From CAVWDI01 sp963753725 (GTDB lineage Bacteria; Chloroflexota; Anaerolineae; Anaerolineales; UBA4823), in NCBI GenBank assembly GCA_963753725.1, contig CAVWDI010000001.1, forward strand, positions 1-64,000: a DNA stretch of 64,000 nucleotides. The letters run 5' to 3'. This document shows positions 54,197 to 63,363 of this stretch, piece after piece. The position numbers were made by a program, and so were the translations under genes. Numbering within the stretch: position 1 is the first letter of the stretch; each line of letters begins with the position of its first letter. A model generated the notes under the pieces. That model saw only the letters and a program-made list of their open reading frames with translations, was not told where the DNA came from and made no database searches.

Positions 54197-55636
54197 CTAG
54201 AAACCAAATCCAGTTTTTCCAGGATTCATAATGCCGTTTGGATCAATGGTGCGTTTGAGTTTTAACATTAACGGCCATGCATCACCGAATTGCTTGCGCA
54301 TATATCTCGACAATTTTAGCCCCACACCGTGATGCTCGTTAATCATGCCGTGGTTAGCAATAACTGCTTGCATGGCGGCATTCCACACCCGGTTATGTAA
54401 GCGCAGCGCCTCTTGAGCATCAGCTGGGGGTTCTTCAATGATAAACCGGGAATAGAGCATCACTCCCCAATGGAACCAGTGCGAAAAATGTCCGATAAAG
54501 CGCACATTCCAATCCGAAAAATCGCCCTCTACGGCATTCTTAACCGCCCAATAAAGTGGCTCAATTTTGTCATAAGTGGTTATAGTCTCAGTGGTTCCAT
54601 ACATCCAGGGTAGTTTCAGATTTTGAGGTGGATAGTAAAAATCATAACGGTGATCCCACCATTTCTCCCCTGGTTCACTACCAAGGTCTTTGGCGCCGAG
54701 CCTGGTACAGATCTCCAAAGCCTTTTCCTCCTGCAAAGTTGCGATATCAGGATCTCCATCAAACCCCAGTACCATGTATGCGCCCTCATATTCATAACCG
54801 AGGATCTTTTTCACACGCGATTTTGTTGATTCTGGATCGTACAAACGGATCACAAAAGGATCTAATCTGTTCGTCATGATCAGCCTGCCAGCTTCTAAAG
54901 CTTTGGTCAGATCATCGAACAATACTGCCCGTAAGCGTCGTGATTCAGGCAGGTAATCGAGCTGCATCGTGGCTTCTGTTATTACTCCCAAAGTCCCCTC
55001 CGCTCCAAGGAAAAGCCTGAACCAATCCGGACCGGCAGCATGCTGGGGGACAATCGGAGTGCGCACAATTTCCCCGGTCGGCAAAACAACCTGCATATTA
55101 AGCACCATATCCTCAGCTTTACCATACTTTGTGCTGATCGTACCTGTCCCTCGCGGTGCTAACGCTCCACCCAGAGTTGCACAATTGCTTGAAGCCGCAT
55201 AATGAGGCAGCATCAGTTCTTTTTCATTAACTGCCCACTCCAGTTGAGAAATGATTATCCCGGCTTCAGCGGTGACGGTCAATGATTTTTCGTCAATATC
55301 GATGATCCTGTTCATCCTTTTCATATCAAGCAGGATTCCCCCAAAAATTGGTAATGCGCCGCCTTGCGTTCCAGAACCGCCGCCCCATGGGACCAGGGGT
55401 ATGCGGTACTTGTTGGCAATTTCCAATATTTCAGAGATCTCTTCCGCAGAACCAGGGTGAACGATATAATCCGGCGCTTTGAGCGTATTACCGCGATCCA
55501 GCCACATTTGCGGCATCCATGACCAATCTGTCGAGTAAACCAGCTTATCGATCTCAGCAGTCGAAACATTTTCCTGTCCGACTACCTCCGCAAGTTCGCT
55601 GCGAACCATCTCCACTAAAAACAAATTTCGATCCAT
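54197..55636 (-). CDS. GlcD-type FAD-linked 2-hydroxyacid/sugar-acid oxidase
   Basis: About 479 residues. PCMH-type FAD domain: IPLVPWGGGSGTQGGALPIF, GGILLDMKRMNRIIDIDEKS, TLGGALAPRGTGT, FLGAEGTLGVITEATMQL; substrate-domain end INEHHGVGLKLSRYMRKQFG, LKRTIDPNGIMNPGKTGF. Such enzymes oxidise D-lactate, glycolate or aldonic and related hydroxyacids. Starts ATG 55636 or TTG 55642 are both near AGGAG. Pairs with the Fe-S subunit downstream and lies among pentose genes, so a sugar acid is a fair guess. Confidence 0.88.
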   Translation of the reverse strand: MDRNLFLVEMVRSELAEVVGQENVSTAEIDKLVYSTDWSWMPQMWLDRGNTLKAPDYIVHPGSAEEISEILEIANKYRIPLVPWGGGSGTQGGALPIFGGILLDMKRMNRIIDIDEKSLTVTAEAGIIISQLEWAVNEKELMLPHYAASSNCATLGGALAPRGTGTISTKYGKAEDMVLNMQVVLPTGEIVRTPIVPQHAAGPDWFRLFLGAEGTLGVITEATMQLDYLPESRRLRAVLFDDLTKALEAGRLIMTNRLDPFVIRLYDPESTKSRVKKILGYEYEGAYMVLGFDGDPDIATLQEEKALEICTRLGAKDLGSEPGEKWWDHRYDFYYPPQNLKLPWMYGTTETITTYDKIEPLYWAVKNAVEGDFSDWNVRFIGHFSHWFHWGVMLYSRFIIEEPPADAQEALRLHNRVWNAAMQAVIANHGMINEHHGVGLKLSRYMRKQFGDAWPLMLKLKRTIDPNGIMNPGKTGFGF

Positions 55637-55675
55637 ATCCAAAAGGACTCCTCTTCTACTGGATAATTGCCTGAT

Positions 55676-56710
55676 TTACCTTCCCATCAATCGATTGATA
55701 ATCAATAAATCCAATTCTTCGTAATCGAGGTCTTGGATCAAACGATCTACCTCTTCTTTATCGATCGAGCGCACCACTTCAACAAGCGCTAAGAAGGTCT
55801 TCAAACTATTGCTTAAATGTTTCGTGGCTAATTCAACGGGTTGGGTCCGGACGGCTTTAACATCCAAACCCACCATTCCCTTCTCATGGAATTTATTCTC
55901 TTCCAACACCCTGACCTGGTTGAAAGCCCGCCTTAAATCGACTGATCCAAAAGACCGGTCCTGATCGAATTTCAAACCGTTCTGATCGTTGAGATGCACG
56001 CTCCACAATTTATCGAATGCCAGAGCGAACGCCATTTCATCTGAGGGGTCCAGACCTGCCAGTACTGCATGCGCAGACTCCACCAAACAACCCACTCGTT
56101 CAGGATGACTAGTCTGGAATCCCAGCGCCAGTGCATGCCCAATCGTAGGTATATAAGCTAAATCCATAGGTTCATTTGGTTTTGGTTCGATAGCTATGCG
56201 CAGTTCGCTGTCATATTCAATTAAAGTATTTACTGCTTCTAAAATATAGTGCGTCGCCCGTACTGCATCTTTGGCTTCACGCATGTAAGTACCCTCTCGT
56301 GCCAGCCAGATAACCATCATATTGGTTCCCATTTCCCGGCCGATATCAACCGCTTTTTTTGAGCGCTCGATGGCATACTCCCGGGCTTTAGGATCATTAG
56401 CTGTATATGCTCCATCAACTGTGATGGGATGCTCCCACAATCGCGGCGCTACGAATTCCGCAGCCAACCCCAGGTCTGCCAGTTGGATTCGCATCGCTTT
56501 TGCCTGCTCTCGGATTTCTCCCGGAGAAAGGTTATCCAAATCCGGGACAGCATCATCATCATGGAACTGCATTGCATCAAATCCAAGTTCTTTAAGAATA
56601 CCCAATTTCTTTTGAAAAGGAACTGAAGGACGAACGACCGGGCCAAATGGGTCCGCTCCCTCATGAATATTCCACGGACCAAATGAGAAACGATATCCAA
56701 ATTTATCCAT
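55676..56710 (-). CDS. Xylose-isomerase-like protein, short paralogue
   Basis: A 344-residue homologue of XylA (59181-60350). It keeps the active-site pattern GFDAMQFHDDD, IWLAREGTYM, AIEPKPNEPMDLA, a Glu/His pair in CLVESAHAVLAG and VHLNDQNGLKFDQDRSFG. It is shorter than XylA and differs around the metal sites (HLNDQ in place of HIDLNDQ; EPKPNEPMD in place of EAKPNEPRGD). So the metals are probably bound but the sugar may differ. Located between pfkB and the FAD oxidase. Confidence 0.85.
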   Translation of the reverse strand: MDKFGYRFSFGPWNIHEGADPFGPVVRPSVPFQKKLGILKELGFDAMQFHDDDAVPDLDNLSPGEIREQAKAMRIQLADLGLAAEFVAPRLWEHPITVDGAYTANDPKAREYAIERSKKAVDIGREMGTNMMVIWLAREGTYMREAKDAVRATHYILEAVNTLIEYDSELRIAIEPKPNEPMDLAYIPTIGHALALGFQTSHPERVGCLVESAHAVLAGLDPSDEMAFALAFDKLWSVHLNDQNGLKFDQDRSFGSVDLRRAFNQVRVLEENKFHEKGMVGLDVKAVRTQPVELATKHLSNSLKTFLALVEVVRSIDKEEVDRLIQDLDYEELDLLIINRLMGR

Positions 56711-56727
56711 GCTAATCTCCTTCTGAT

Positions 56728-57675
56728 TTAAAATGTGAATTTTCCATAAAGGTCAGAAGTCTCCTCTAAGGAGCTCACGCCACCGCTTGCGCCAACACCT
56801 GTCACACATAAAGCACCCACCGCGTTGGCGAATTGTCCTGTTTTTTCAAGCGGCCAACCGTTCCATACCCCCGCAATAAAACCTGCCGCGAATGCATCTC
56901 CAGCTCCAGTAGCATCGATCACATCTACTTGATAAGCGCTGAGATGGATCTGGATACCTTTCTGATCCATAACCAGAGCGCCTTCGGAGCCCATTTTTAG
57001 ACCTACAGTTCCGACACCAAAATCCAGCAGCGAACGGGCAACCTCATGTGGATCTTGATAACCAGTGAGCGCCTGAGCTTCAGGCAGACTTGGAACAAAA
57101 TAATCAATTTCAGGCAAACACGGCTCAAGCAGTTCCTTCCAGCGCCCAGTATCATCCCATACCGTATCCAGAAAAGTTATTACCCCTTTTTGTTTAGCGA
57201 GCTTTAATAACTCAGCTGTAGGTACACCGTCAATTCCAGGCATCACAAGTGAACCGGCAACATGTAGTATCGCCGCTTCACCTAATAAACTTGTATCTAT
57301 ATCATCAAAGGTTAAGTTAGCATTCGCGCCAATATAATGGACAAATCGTCGCTCCCCATCGTTGTCAACCATTACCATTGTGGCTGATGTTCCCAGGATT
57401 TGATCGCGAGTAACACCCTTAATACCAATACCTCGCTTTTTGAGCGTATTTATTAAGAATTCACCAAATGGGTCATCTCCTACTTTACCAACCACTTCGA
57501 CCGGCAAACCGAGCCGCGATAAGGCAGTTGCCGCGTTCACCGCACACCCGCCAGTATATAGTCCCATTTCCTCCACCAGCACAAGCCGGCCTGGATCAGG
57601 GACAGCTCGCAGTGGTCTTCCGACCACATCCGCGACCATTATTCCCAGGCAAATAACGGATTTGTTTTTATTCAT
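56728..57675 (-). CDS. PfkB-family carbohydrate kinase
   Basis: A 315-residue ribokinase-like enzyme. N-terminal GGCAVNAATALSRLG, bound-sugar region, and the C-terminal signature VIDATGAGDAFAAGFIAGVW with the catalytic Asp. Likely phosphorylates a ketose or ketoacid made by one of the neighbouring isomerases or epimerases. It starts 12 bases after xylB. Confidence 0.88.
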   Translation of the reverse strand: MNKNKSVICLGIMVADVVGRPLRAVPDPGRLVLVEEMGLYTGGCAVNAATALSRLGLPVEVVGKVGDDPFGEFLINTLKKRGIGIKGVTRDQILGTSATMVMVDNDGERRFVHYIGANANLTFDDIDTSLLGEAAILHVAGSLVMPGIDGVPTAELLKLAKQKGVITFLDTVWDDTGRWKELLEPCLPEIDYFVPSLPEAQALTGYQDPHEVARSLLDFGVGTVGLKMGSEGALVMDQKGIQIHLSAYQVDVIDATGAGDAFAAGFIAGVWNGWPLEKTGQFANAVGALCVTGVGASGGVSSLEETSDLYGKFTF

Positions 57676-57687
57676 AAAACCAATGCG

Positions 57688-59181
57688 TTAATCGATTAAA
57701 TTCGCTATCTCTTTAAATTTCGGCGCTAATGCCGGGTATAACTCTCGATAAATCGGATATAACCTTTGATAGTATTGTGATTGATCACCTGGATTGGTCC
57801 TGCCAGTTATCTGGATCGTCTTTTCACAGGCAGAATGAACATCTTTATAGATACCTGCTCCAACTCCCGCTAACAAAGCCGCGCCATAAGCAGCCCCTTC
57901 GGTTGTGTTAACTGTTACCAATTCGACGCCCAGTACATCAGAAATAATTTGACGCCATAACAGGCTCTTTGCGCCGCCACCTGAAATCCGAACCTGCTTA
58001 ATGGTTCCTAAACCCGCCTCTTGAATCAGGGTAAAGCTGTCTTTAATACCGTATGCAACCCCCTCCAGGACCGCTCGTGTCATATGTTCACGACCATGTC
58101 TTACGGTTAATCCGATCCATGCCGCACGCGCAAGAGGATCTGGATGAGGCGTTCGCTCACCAGTCAAATACGGAAGAAAATACAATCCTTCACTCCCTGG
58201 ACTGACACCTCCCGCTTCATTTATCAATTCGTCAAATGAAACTCCAGGAGCTAATGTATCTCTGTACCACTGCAGACTACCGGCCGCGCTCAGCATTACC
58301 CCCATAAAATGCCACGTGCCAGGTACTGCGTGGCAAAATGCATGTAAACGTCCATCTGGCTCGATCAAGGCTGATTCTGTCGTGGCGAATACAACACCGG
58401 ATGTGCCTAAAGTGAGAGCGATGATCCCGGGCTGCACCGCGCCAACACCAACTGCCTGTGCCGCCTGGTCGCCGCCGCCGCCCACTACAGGCGTCCCTTC
58501 AGCCAATCCTGTCTCAGCAGCGGCTCCTGCAGTTACAATTCCTGTAATTTCCGGACCTTCAAATGTGGCAGGTAGCCAATCAGCGGGTATCCCCAATTTC
58601 GATAAAACGTCTTCCGACCAGGTGCGGGCACCTAGATCGAATAAAATCGTTCCAGCCCCGCCCGCTTTATCCATCGCATACTCACCCGTTAGTTTGTAGC
58701 GGATATAATCTTTTGGCAGCAGTATATGCCGCGTTTTATCAAAAACTTCGGGTTCATTTTCCTTCACCCACAATACCTTTGGAGCTGTGAAACCAGTTAA
58801 TGCATCGTTACCAGTGATCTGGATAAACTGATCCCTTCCAAAAATATTTCTAATCTCTTCGCATTGAAGACCTGTACGCTGATCATTCCAAAGGATGGCT
58901 GGTCGTAATACACTCCCATTCTCATCCATCATAACCAGGCCGTGCATCTGGCCGGTCATTCCAATAGCACTAATATCAGAGCCAGATATCCCTGCATCAG
59001 CCAGAGCCTTTTTTATACTGCTTCTGATTCCAACCCACCAATCTTCTGGATTTTGTTCAGCCCATAATGGTCGCGGAGTGGACAATTCCAGAGGCGTGGT
59101 AGCGCTGGCAATCACACTGCCGTATTCATCGATGAGCAGCGCTTTGGCTCCAGTCGTGGATACATCAATACCTAAAAGCAT
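57688..59181 (-). CDS. xylB: Xylulokinase
   Basis: ATP + D-xylulose -> xylulose 5-phosphate. 497-residue FGGY kinase: N-terminal LLGIDVSTTGAKALLIDEYG, SAIGMTGQMHGLVMMDENGS, AILWNDQRTGLQCEEI, EGTPVVGGGGDQAAQAVGVG and the C-terminal QVRISGGGAKSLLWRQIISD. Its start overlaps the xylA stop, so the two are translationally coupled. Confidence 0.95.
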   Translation of the reverse strand: MLLGIDVSTTGAKALLIDEYGSVIASATTPLELSTPRPLWAEQNPEDWWVGIRSSIKKALADAGISGSDISAIGMTGQMHGLVMMDENGSVLRPAILWNDQRTGLQCEEIRNIFGRDQFIQITGNDALTGFTAPKVLWVKENEPEVFDKTRHILLPKDYIRYKLTGEYAMDKAGGAGTILFDLGARTWSEDVLSKLGIPADWLPATFEGPEITGIVTAGAAAETGLAEGTPVVGGGGDQAAQAVGVGAVQPGIIALTLGTSGVVFATTESALIEPDGRLHAFCHAVPGTWHFMGVMLSAAGSLQWYRDTLAPGVSFDELINEAGGVSPGSEGLYFLPYLTGERTPHPDPLARAAWIGLTVRHGREHMTRAVLEGVAYGIKDSFTLIQEAGLGTIKQVRISGGGAKSLLWRQIISDVLGVELVTVNTTEGAAYGAALLAGVGAGIYKDVHSACEKTIQITGRTNPGDQSQYYQRLYPIYRELYPALAPKFKEIANLID

Positions 59182-60350
59182 TAGCGAACTCCTAATAGTA
59201 AATCAATGGTCAATTGATCTAACCGTTCGTAAGCCAGACCGCGTAAGCCTAATTCCTTTAGGTCAAATTCTTTAGCTTTTAAATCAGATGCTCGGCTTGA
59301 GGAGTAATCCCCAAGAAGCGAAGCAGAGCCATCTATATCAGCCTTTATCTCCTGTAATAAGCCTTGAATTTCAGAATCATTGTTCCATTGCTCTGCTTTT
59401 TCTTTCAGGATTAAATATGTCCGCATGCATCCTCGCGCAAAGTCCTTGACACCTTCGTAATCTTCCGTGCGGTAAGCATGCGCATCGAAGTGACGGTTGC
59501 CATCATAACCGACATCCTCCAACAGTTTGACCAAGAAAAATGCACTCTTGATATTTACCGCGCCAAAGCGGAAATCCTGATCGTAACGACCGAAGCCTTG
59601 ATCATTCAGATCGATATGGAACAATTTCCCGGCATCCCATGCTTGTGCTACATGGTGAGCAAAATTAAGCCCGGCCATATGCTCGTGGGCAACTTCGGGA
59701 TTAACGCCTACCATTTTCGGATAATCAAGGGTCTCGATAAAGCCCAGCATCGCGCCGGTTGTAGGTAGGAATATATCCCCACGCGGTTCGTTCGGTTTTG
59801 CTTCCAATGCAAACTTTAAGTCATATCCCTGGTCTTTCGTGTACTCGCAAAAGAAGTTTAATGCCTCACGGAACCATTTCAAACTATCCAGAGGATTTTT
59901 ACTGGCATCCGTCTCGGTTCCTTCACGACCACCCCAAAAAACGTAAACCTTTGCGCCAAGTTCAACGCCCAGGTCGATAGCATTCATTGTTTTTTGTAAT
60001 GCATACGCCCGGACACGTGCATCGTTTGATGTAAATGCGCCATCTTTAAACACCGGATTCGAAAATAAATTTGTTGTCGCCATCGGAACAACCAGCCCTG
60101 ATTTATCCAGAGCCTTTTTGAAATCAGCGACGATAACGTTCCTCTCCGCAAGCGTAGCGTCTATGGGTACAAGATCATTATCGTGAAAATTAACCCCATA
60201 CGCGCCAACTTCTTCAAGCAAGTAAACTAGATCGACCGGCGACATGCTTTCCCTTACTGGTTCACCAAATGGATCGCGTCCAACATTGCCCACTGTCCAA
60301 AGGCCGAAAGTGAATTTATTCTCAGGTGCAGGTTTATATGAATCCACCAT
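59181..60350 (-). CDS. xylA: Xylose isomerase
   Basis: D-xylose <-> D-xylulose. 389 residues, the size of class I enzymes. Motifs: FTFGLWTVGNVGRDPFG, GAYGVNFHDNDLVP (catalytic His), YVFWGGREGTETD, FALEAKPNEPRGDIFLPT, VGVNPEVAHEHMAGLNF, FHIDLNDQGFGRYDQDFRFG (metal sites). GGAG-like sequence precedes the ATG. Probable first gene of an operon running to about 49.7 kb. Confidence 0.95.
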   Translation of the reverse strand: MVDSYKPAPENKFTFGLWTVGNVGRDPFGEPVRESMSPVDLVYLLEEVGAYGVNFHDNDLVPIDATLAERNVIVADFKKALDKSGLVVPMATTNLFSNPVFKDGAFTSNDARVRAYALQKTMNAIDLGVELGAKVYVFWGGREGTETDASKNPLDSLKWFREALNFFCEYTKDQGYDLKFALEAKPNEPRGDIFLPTTGAMLGFIETLDYPKMVGVNPEVAHEHMAGLNFAHHVAQAWDAGKLFHIDLNDQGFGRYDQDFRFGAVNIKSAFFLVKLLEDVGYDGNRHFDAHAYRTEDYEGVKDFARGCMRTYLILKEKAEQWNNDSEIQGLLQEIKADIDGSASLLGDYSSSRASDLKAKEFDLKELGLRGLAYERLDQLTIDLLLGVR

Positions 60351-60488
60351 TTGTCACTCCTAAGTATTAAAAGTTTGGATAAAAAATATAATTGAATTTT
60401 TTTTGAACCAAATCAATTACAACGAATTTTTCTTTGAGTTATTTATTTTTAGAAATCGAAATATTTCCAGTCTCCTTACTTCATAACC

Positions 60489-60926
60489 TCAGCTGGCAAA
60501 GAAGGAACTTACTTCTTCCTGTCGTGCTTCACGTTTAGGAGTAACATGACTCCAAAGGATAAAACCTAAAGTCGAAAATAATAGCAGCACAAAACCGTAT
60601 TTAAACAGAATATGTACCCAGGGTTGGAACATCCCTAAGATTCCCAATACAATTCCAGCTATTAAAGTCCCTTCTATGATACTGTGGATTTGTTTGGAAA
60701 TATTGTTATTCAAGGCGGTCGCCACTGCCCATATTATCGCTATAAAAGCCAGAAGTATCGATACAAAAATAAGAATAAATGGTATGGCATTTAGAAAAAC
60801 ATTCTGCGCTAATTGTTCTTCAGACGCAAGAGAATTTATTAAAGGACCGGCGATAATTCCTAAAACCAGCGTAATAACGATCGCAATCAGTAATCCTTTT
60901 GGAACTCGAGGTTTGTATTTTCCCAT
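60489..60926 (-). CDS. Small four-helix membrane protein of unknown function
   Basis: A 145-residue protein with about four hydrophobic helices (residues 11-30, 46-70, 82-102 and 108-127) and a short cytoplasmic tail (VTPKREARQEEVSSFF). A basic start (MGKYKPRVPKG) suggests the N-terminus inside. Not recognised. It lies between a terminator and the xylA promoter region; the 130 bases after it are AT-rich and probably contain that promoter. Confidence 0.6.
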   Translation of the reverse strand: MGKYKPRVPKGLLIAIVITLVLGIIAGPLINSLASEEQLAQNVFLNAIPFILIFVSILLAFIAIIWAVATALNNNISKQIHSIIEGTLIAGIVLGILGMFQPWVHILFKYGFVLLLFSTLGFILWSHVTPKREARQEEVSSFFAS

Positions 60927-60953
60927 TTGAACTCCTAATTAATCAGAGCATAA

Positions 60954-60983
60954 AAACCAGGTGGAGTATTCTCCACCTGGTTT
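60954..60983 (-). terminator. Rho-independent terminator of the oxidoreductase operon
   Basis: On the minus strand AAACCAGGTGGAG (60983-60971), loop AATA, CTCCACCTGGTTT (60966-60954), then TT: a perfect 13-bp stem ending in T5, ten bases after the Gfo/Idh gene stop. Confidence 0.92.
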
Positions 60984-60992
60984 AGATCATTT

Positions 60993-62189
60993 TCAATACG
61001 AAATATCGATTTGTTTTTTGGATTCTGCAGACTCTACGATTGCATCACAGATTACCGCAGCACGATATCCATCTTCAAAAGTGGCGCCGTGAGGACCAAC
61101 TTCTTTGTCATTCACAATACAATCCAAAAGGTGTGTTAACTCGTGCACGAAAGTGTGTTCCCATCCAATGAGATGCCCATGCGGCCACCAATTCTCCCAC
61201 CAGGGGTGATATGCTTCGGTGACCAGAACATCATGAAATCCTTGTGTCTCTTTTGGTTCGTCATCCACCCAGAAAACCTTCATTTCATTCAAACGCTCTA
61301 GGTTAAAAAATACAGAACCTTTCTCTGCATTAATTTCAAAACAGTTATAGTTCTTGCGGCCGCCTGCAAATCGGGAGCATTCAAGCGTGCCAATTGCGCC
61401 GTTTTCAAATTCAAGCGCTGCCGAAAACGCATCATCTACGTCCACAATACCCGTGCCTTCTCCATCCACAAGGTCTCGTTCTTCGATAAAAGTCTTTGTG
61501 AAGGCTCCAATGCTTTTTACACCGCCTATCAGGTAATGGGCCAGGTCAATAATATGCGCGCCCAGATCTCCTATGGCGCCGCTTCCGGCAACACTCTTAT
61601 CCAGACGCCAGATTTTTGGCGTTCCATAATGCGGCATGATCCACTCCTGCAGATATACCGCTCTGAAATGATAAATTTGGCCCAATTTTCCACTGTCAAT
61701 GAGATTCCGTATCTGGCGGATAGCTGGAACAAATCGATAATTGAACCCGGTCATATGCTTCACACCAGCTTTTTTAACCGCGTCCCACATCATTTTCGAT
61801 TCTTCAGCAGTGCGGCCCAGCGGCTTTTCGCTAATTACATGCTTTCCCATTTCCGCAGCTGCGATACATGGTTCAGCATGTACATTATTGGGACCGCCAT
61901 TGTCAAGCAGTTGGACTTTGTCGTTTTCAAGCATTTCTCGCCAATCTGTATAGCAGCTTTCATATCCATATCGTGCGGCAGCCTCAGCAGCCTCCGAGCC
62001 TACAAGGCCACAAACCGCAACTAATTTTGGGTTCATTGGAGGAGGGTACATCATATAAGGAATTTTTTTGTACGCGTTTGTATGTGCTTTCCCCATGAAA
62101 GCATAACCCAGCATGCCGATACCAAGATCCGGTATCTCCTGTTCGGATTTTGCTCCTGCCATTGTGGTGAATCCAGTTTCTTCGCTCAT
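60993..62189 (-). CDS. Gfo/Idh/MocA-family NAD(P)-dependent sugar dehydrogenase
   Basis: A 398-residue oxidoreductase. Rossmann start GIGMLGYAFMGKAHTNAYKK, the dinucleotide/catalytic motif MGKHVISEKPLGRTAEESK, and C-terminal sheet residues GAIGDLGAHIIDLAHYLIGG with the conserved Asp-His. Family members oxidise sugars or inositols at C-OH groups. CAGGAGA precedes the ATG. It follows two epimerase-type genes on the same strand; substrate unknown. Confidence 0.9.
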   Translation of the reverse strand: MSEETGFTTMAGAKSEQEIPDLGIGMLGYAFMGKAHTNAYKKIPYMMYPPPMNPKLVAVCGLVGSEAAEAAARYGYESCYTDWREMLENDKVQLLDNGGPNNVHAEPCIAAAEMGKHVISEKPLGRTAEESKMMWDAVKKAGVKHMTGFNYRFVPAIRQIRNLIDSGKLGQIYHFRAVYLQEWIMPHYGTPKIWRLDKSVAGSGAIGDLGAHIIDLAHYLIGGVKSIGAFTKTFIEERDLVDGEGTGIVDVDDAFSAALEFENGAIGTLECSRFAGGRKNYNCFEINAEKGSVFFNLERLNEMKVFWVDDEPKETQGFHDVLVTEAYHPWWENWWPHGHLIGWEHTFVHELTHLLDCIVNDKEVGPHGATFEDGYRAAVICDAIVESAESKKQIDISY

Positions 62190-62289
62190 TTCAAATTATC
62201 TCCTGATCAAAATTCAATTCCTATTAAGCAATTGGTCAGTCTCAAAGCAAACAAACAATCTGATATTCGTATACTCTTACTAATTGTTT

Positions 62290-63291
62290 TTACTCACTCG
62301 AAAAGGCTGCATCAAATGCGACCTGTGAAGGCGTAAAATCCTGTTTACGGATCATTGCAAGCGCTTCCGGAGCGCCCCAATCACGATCCATTCCCGAATC
62401 CTCCCACTCGATCGACAGTGGACCAGCATAACCAATACGATTGAGCGCTCTAATAATTTGATCCCATTTCACATCACCTCTACCGGGAGAAACAAAATCC
62501 CACCCGCGTCTGGAATCGCCAAAATCCAGATGTGAAGACAGGATGCTGTTTCTTCCAGTCAGCTGCACTCTGGAATCTTTAACATGCATATGCCAGATGC
62601 GATCACCAAACTCATCGATAAACTCAACTGGATCAATAAACTGATGGATAAAGTGGCTTGGATCAAAGTTGAACCCGAAAGCTGGGTGACCATCTAATGC
62701 ATCCAGTGCACGTTGAGAGGTGATAATGTCATAAGCGATTTCAGTCGGGTGCACTTCTAGACCATATTTGACTTTGTTTTCACTGAATACATCCATTATC
62801 GGCTTCCAGCGTGCCGCGAAATCTTCATACCCCTTATCGATATCTGCCTGGCCGGTGGGCGGGAAAAAATAAAAATTTTTCCAAACGGCGCTTCCCGTAA
62901 ATCCATTCACAACGTCCACACCAAATAATTTGGCCGCTTTGGCAGTATCTTTTAATTCCTGCGCGCAGCGCTGGCGCACGCCTTCAGGATCACCATCCCC
63001 CCATAATCGCTCAGGCAGTATACTTTTATGTCTTCCATCGATCGGATCATCCGCGACACATTGACCCACCAGGTGGGTGCTGATTGCAAAGCACTTCAGA
63101 TTGTATTTATTGAGGATGTCCCATCGACTCTGAACATAGCTGTCATCTTCCAGAGCTTTATCTACTTCAAAATGATCACCCCAACAAGCCAGTTCAAGAC
63201 CATCAAAACCCCAATCACTGACTTTTTTGGCCAAATCTTCCAAGGTTAAGTCAGCCCACTGCCCTGTAAATAAAGTTACTGGTCTTCCCAT
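62290..63291 (-). CDS. Sugar phosphate isomerase/epimerase (TIM barrel)
   Basis: A 333-residue AP-endonuclease-2-type barrel: DWGFDGLELACWGDHFEVDK, YGLEVHPTEIAYDIITSQRA, FGFNFDPSHFIHQFIDPVEF, RIWHMHVKDSRVQLTGRN and GPLSIEWEDSGMD carry the metal-binding Glu, Asp, His and Glu. AAGGAGA precedes the ATG. Together with the Gfo/Idh enzyme this pair is common in inositol and ketose catabolic clusters. Confidence 0.88.
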   Translation of the reverse strand: MGRPVTLFTGQWADLTLEDLAKKVSDWGFDGLELACWGDHFEVDKALEDDSYVQSRWDILNKYNLKCFAISTHLVGQCVADDPIDGRHKSILPERLWGDGDPEGVRQRCAQELKDTAKAAKLFGVDVVNGFTGSAVWKNFYFFPPTGQADIDKGYEDFAARWKPIMDVFSENKVKYGLEVHPTEIAYDIITSQRALDALDGHPAFGFNFDPSHFIHQFIDPVEFIDEFGDRIWHMHVKDSRVQLTGRNSILSSHLDFGDSRRGWDFVSPGRGDVKWDQIIRALNRIGYAGPLSIEWEDSGMDRDWGAPEALAMIRKQDFTPSQVAFDAAFSSE

Positions 63292-63363
63292 TATCTTTCT
63301 CCTTATATTAAATATTATTGTTTTAACAAGAACAAAAAATCAACTTCAAATCAGGCTTGTAAC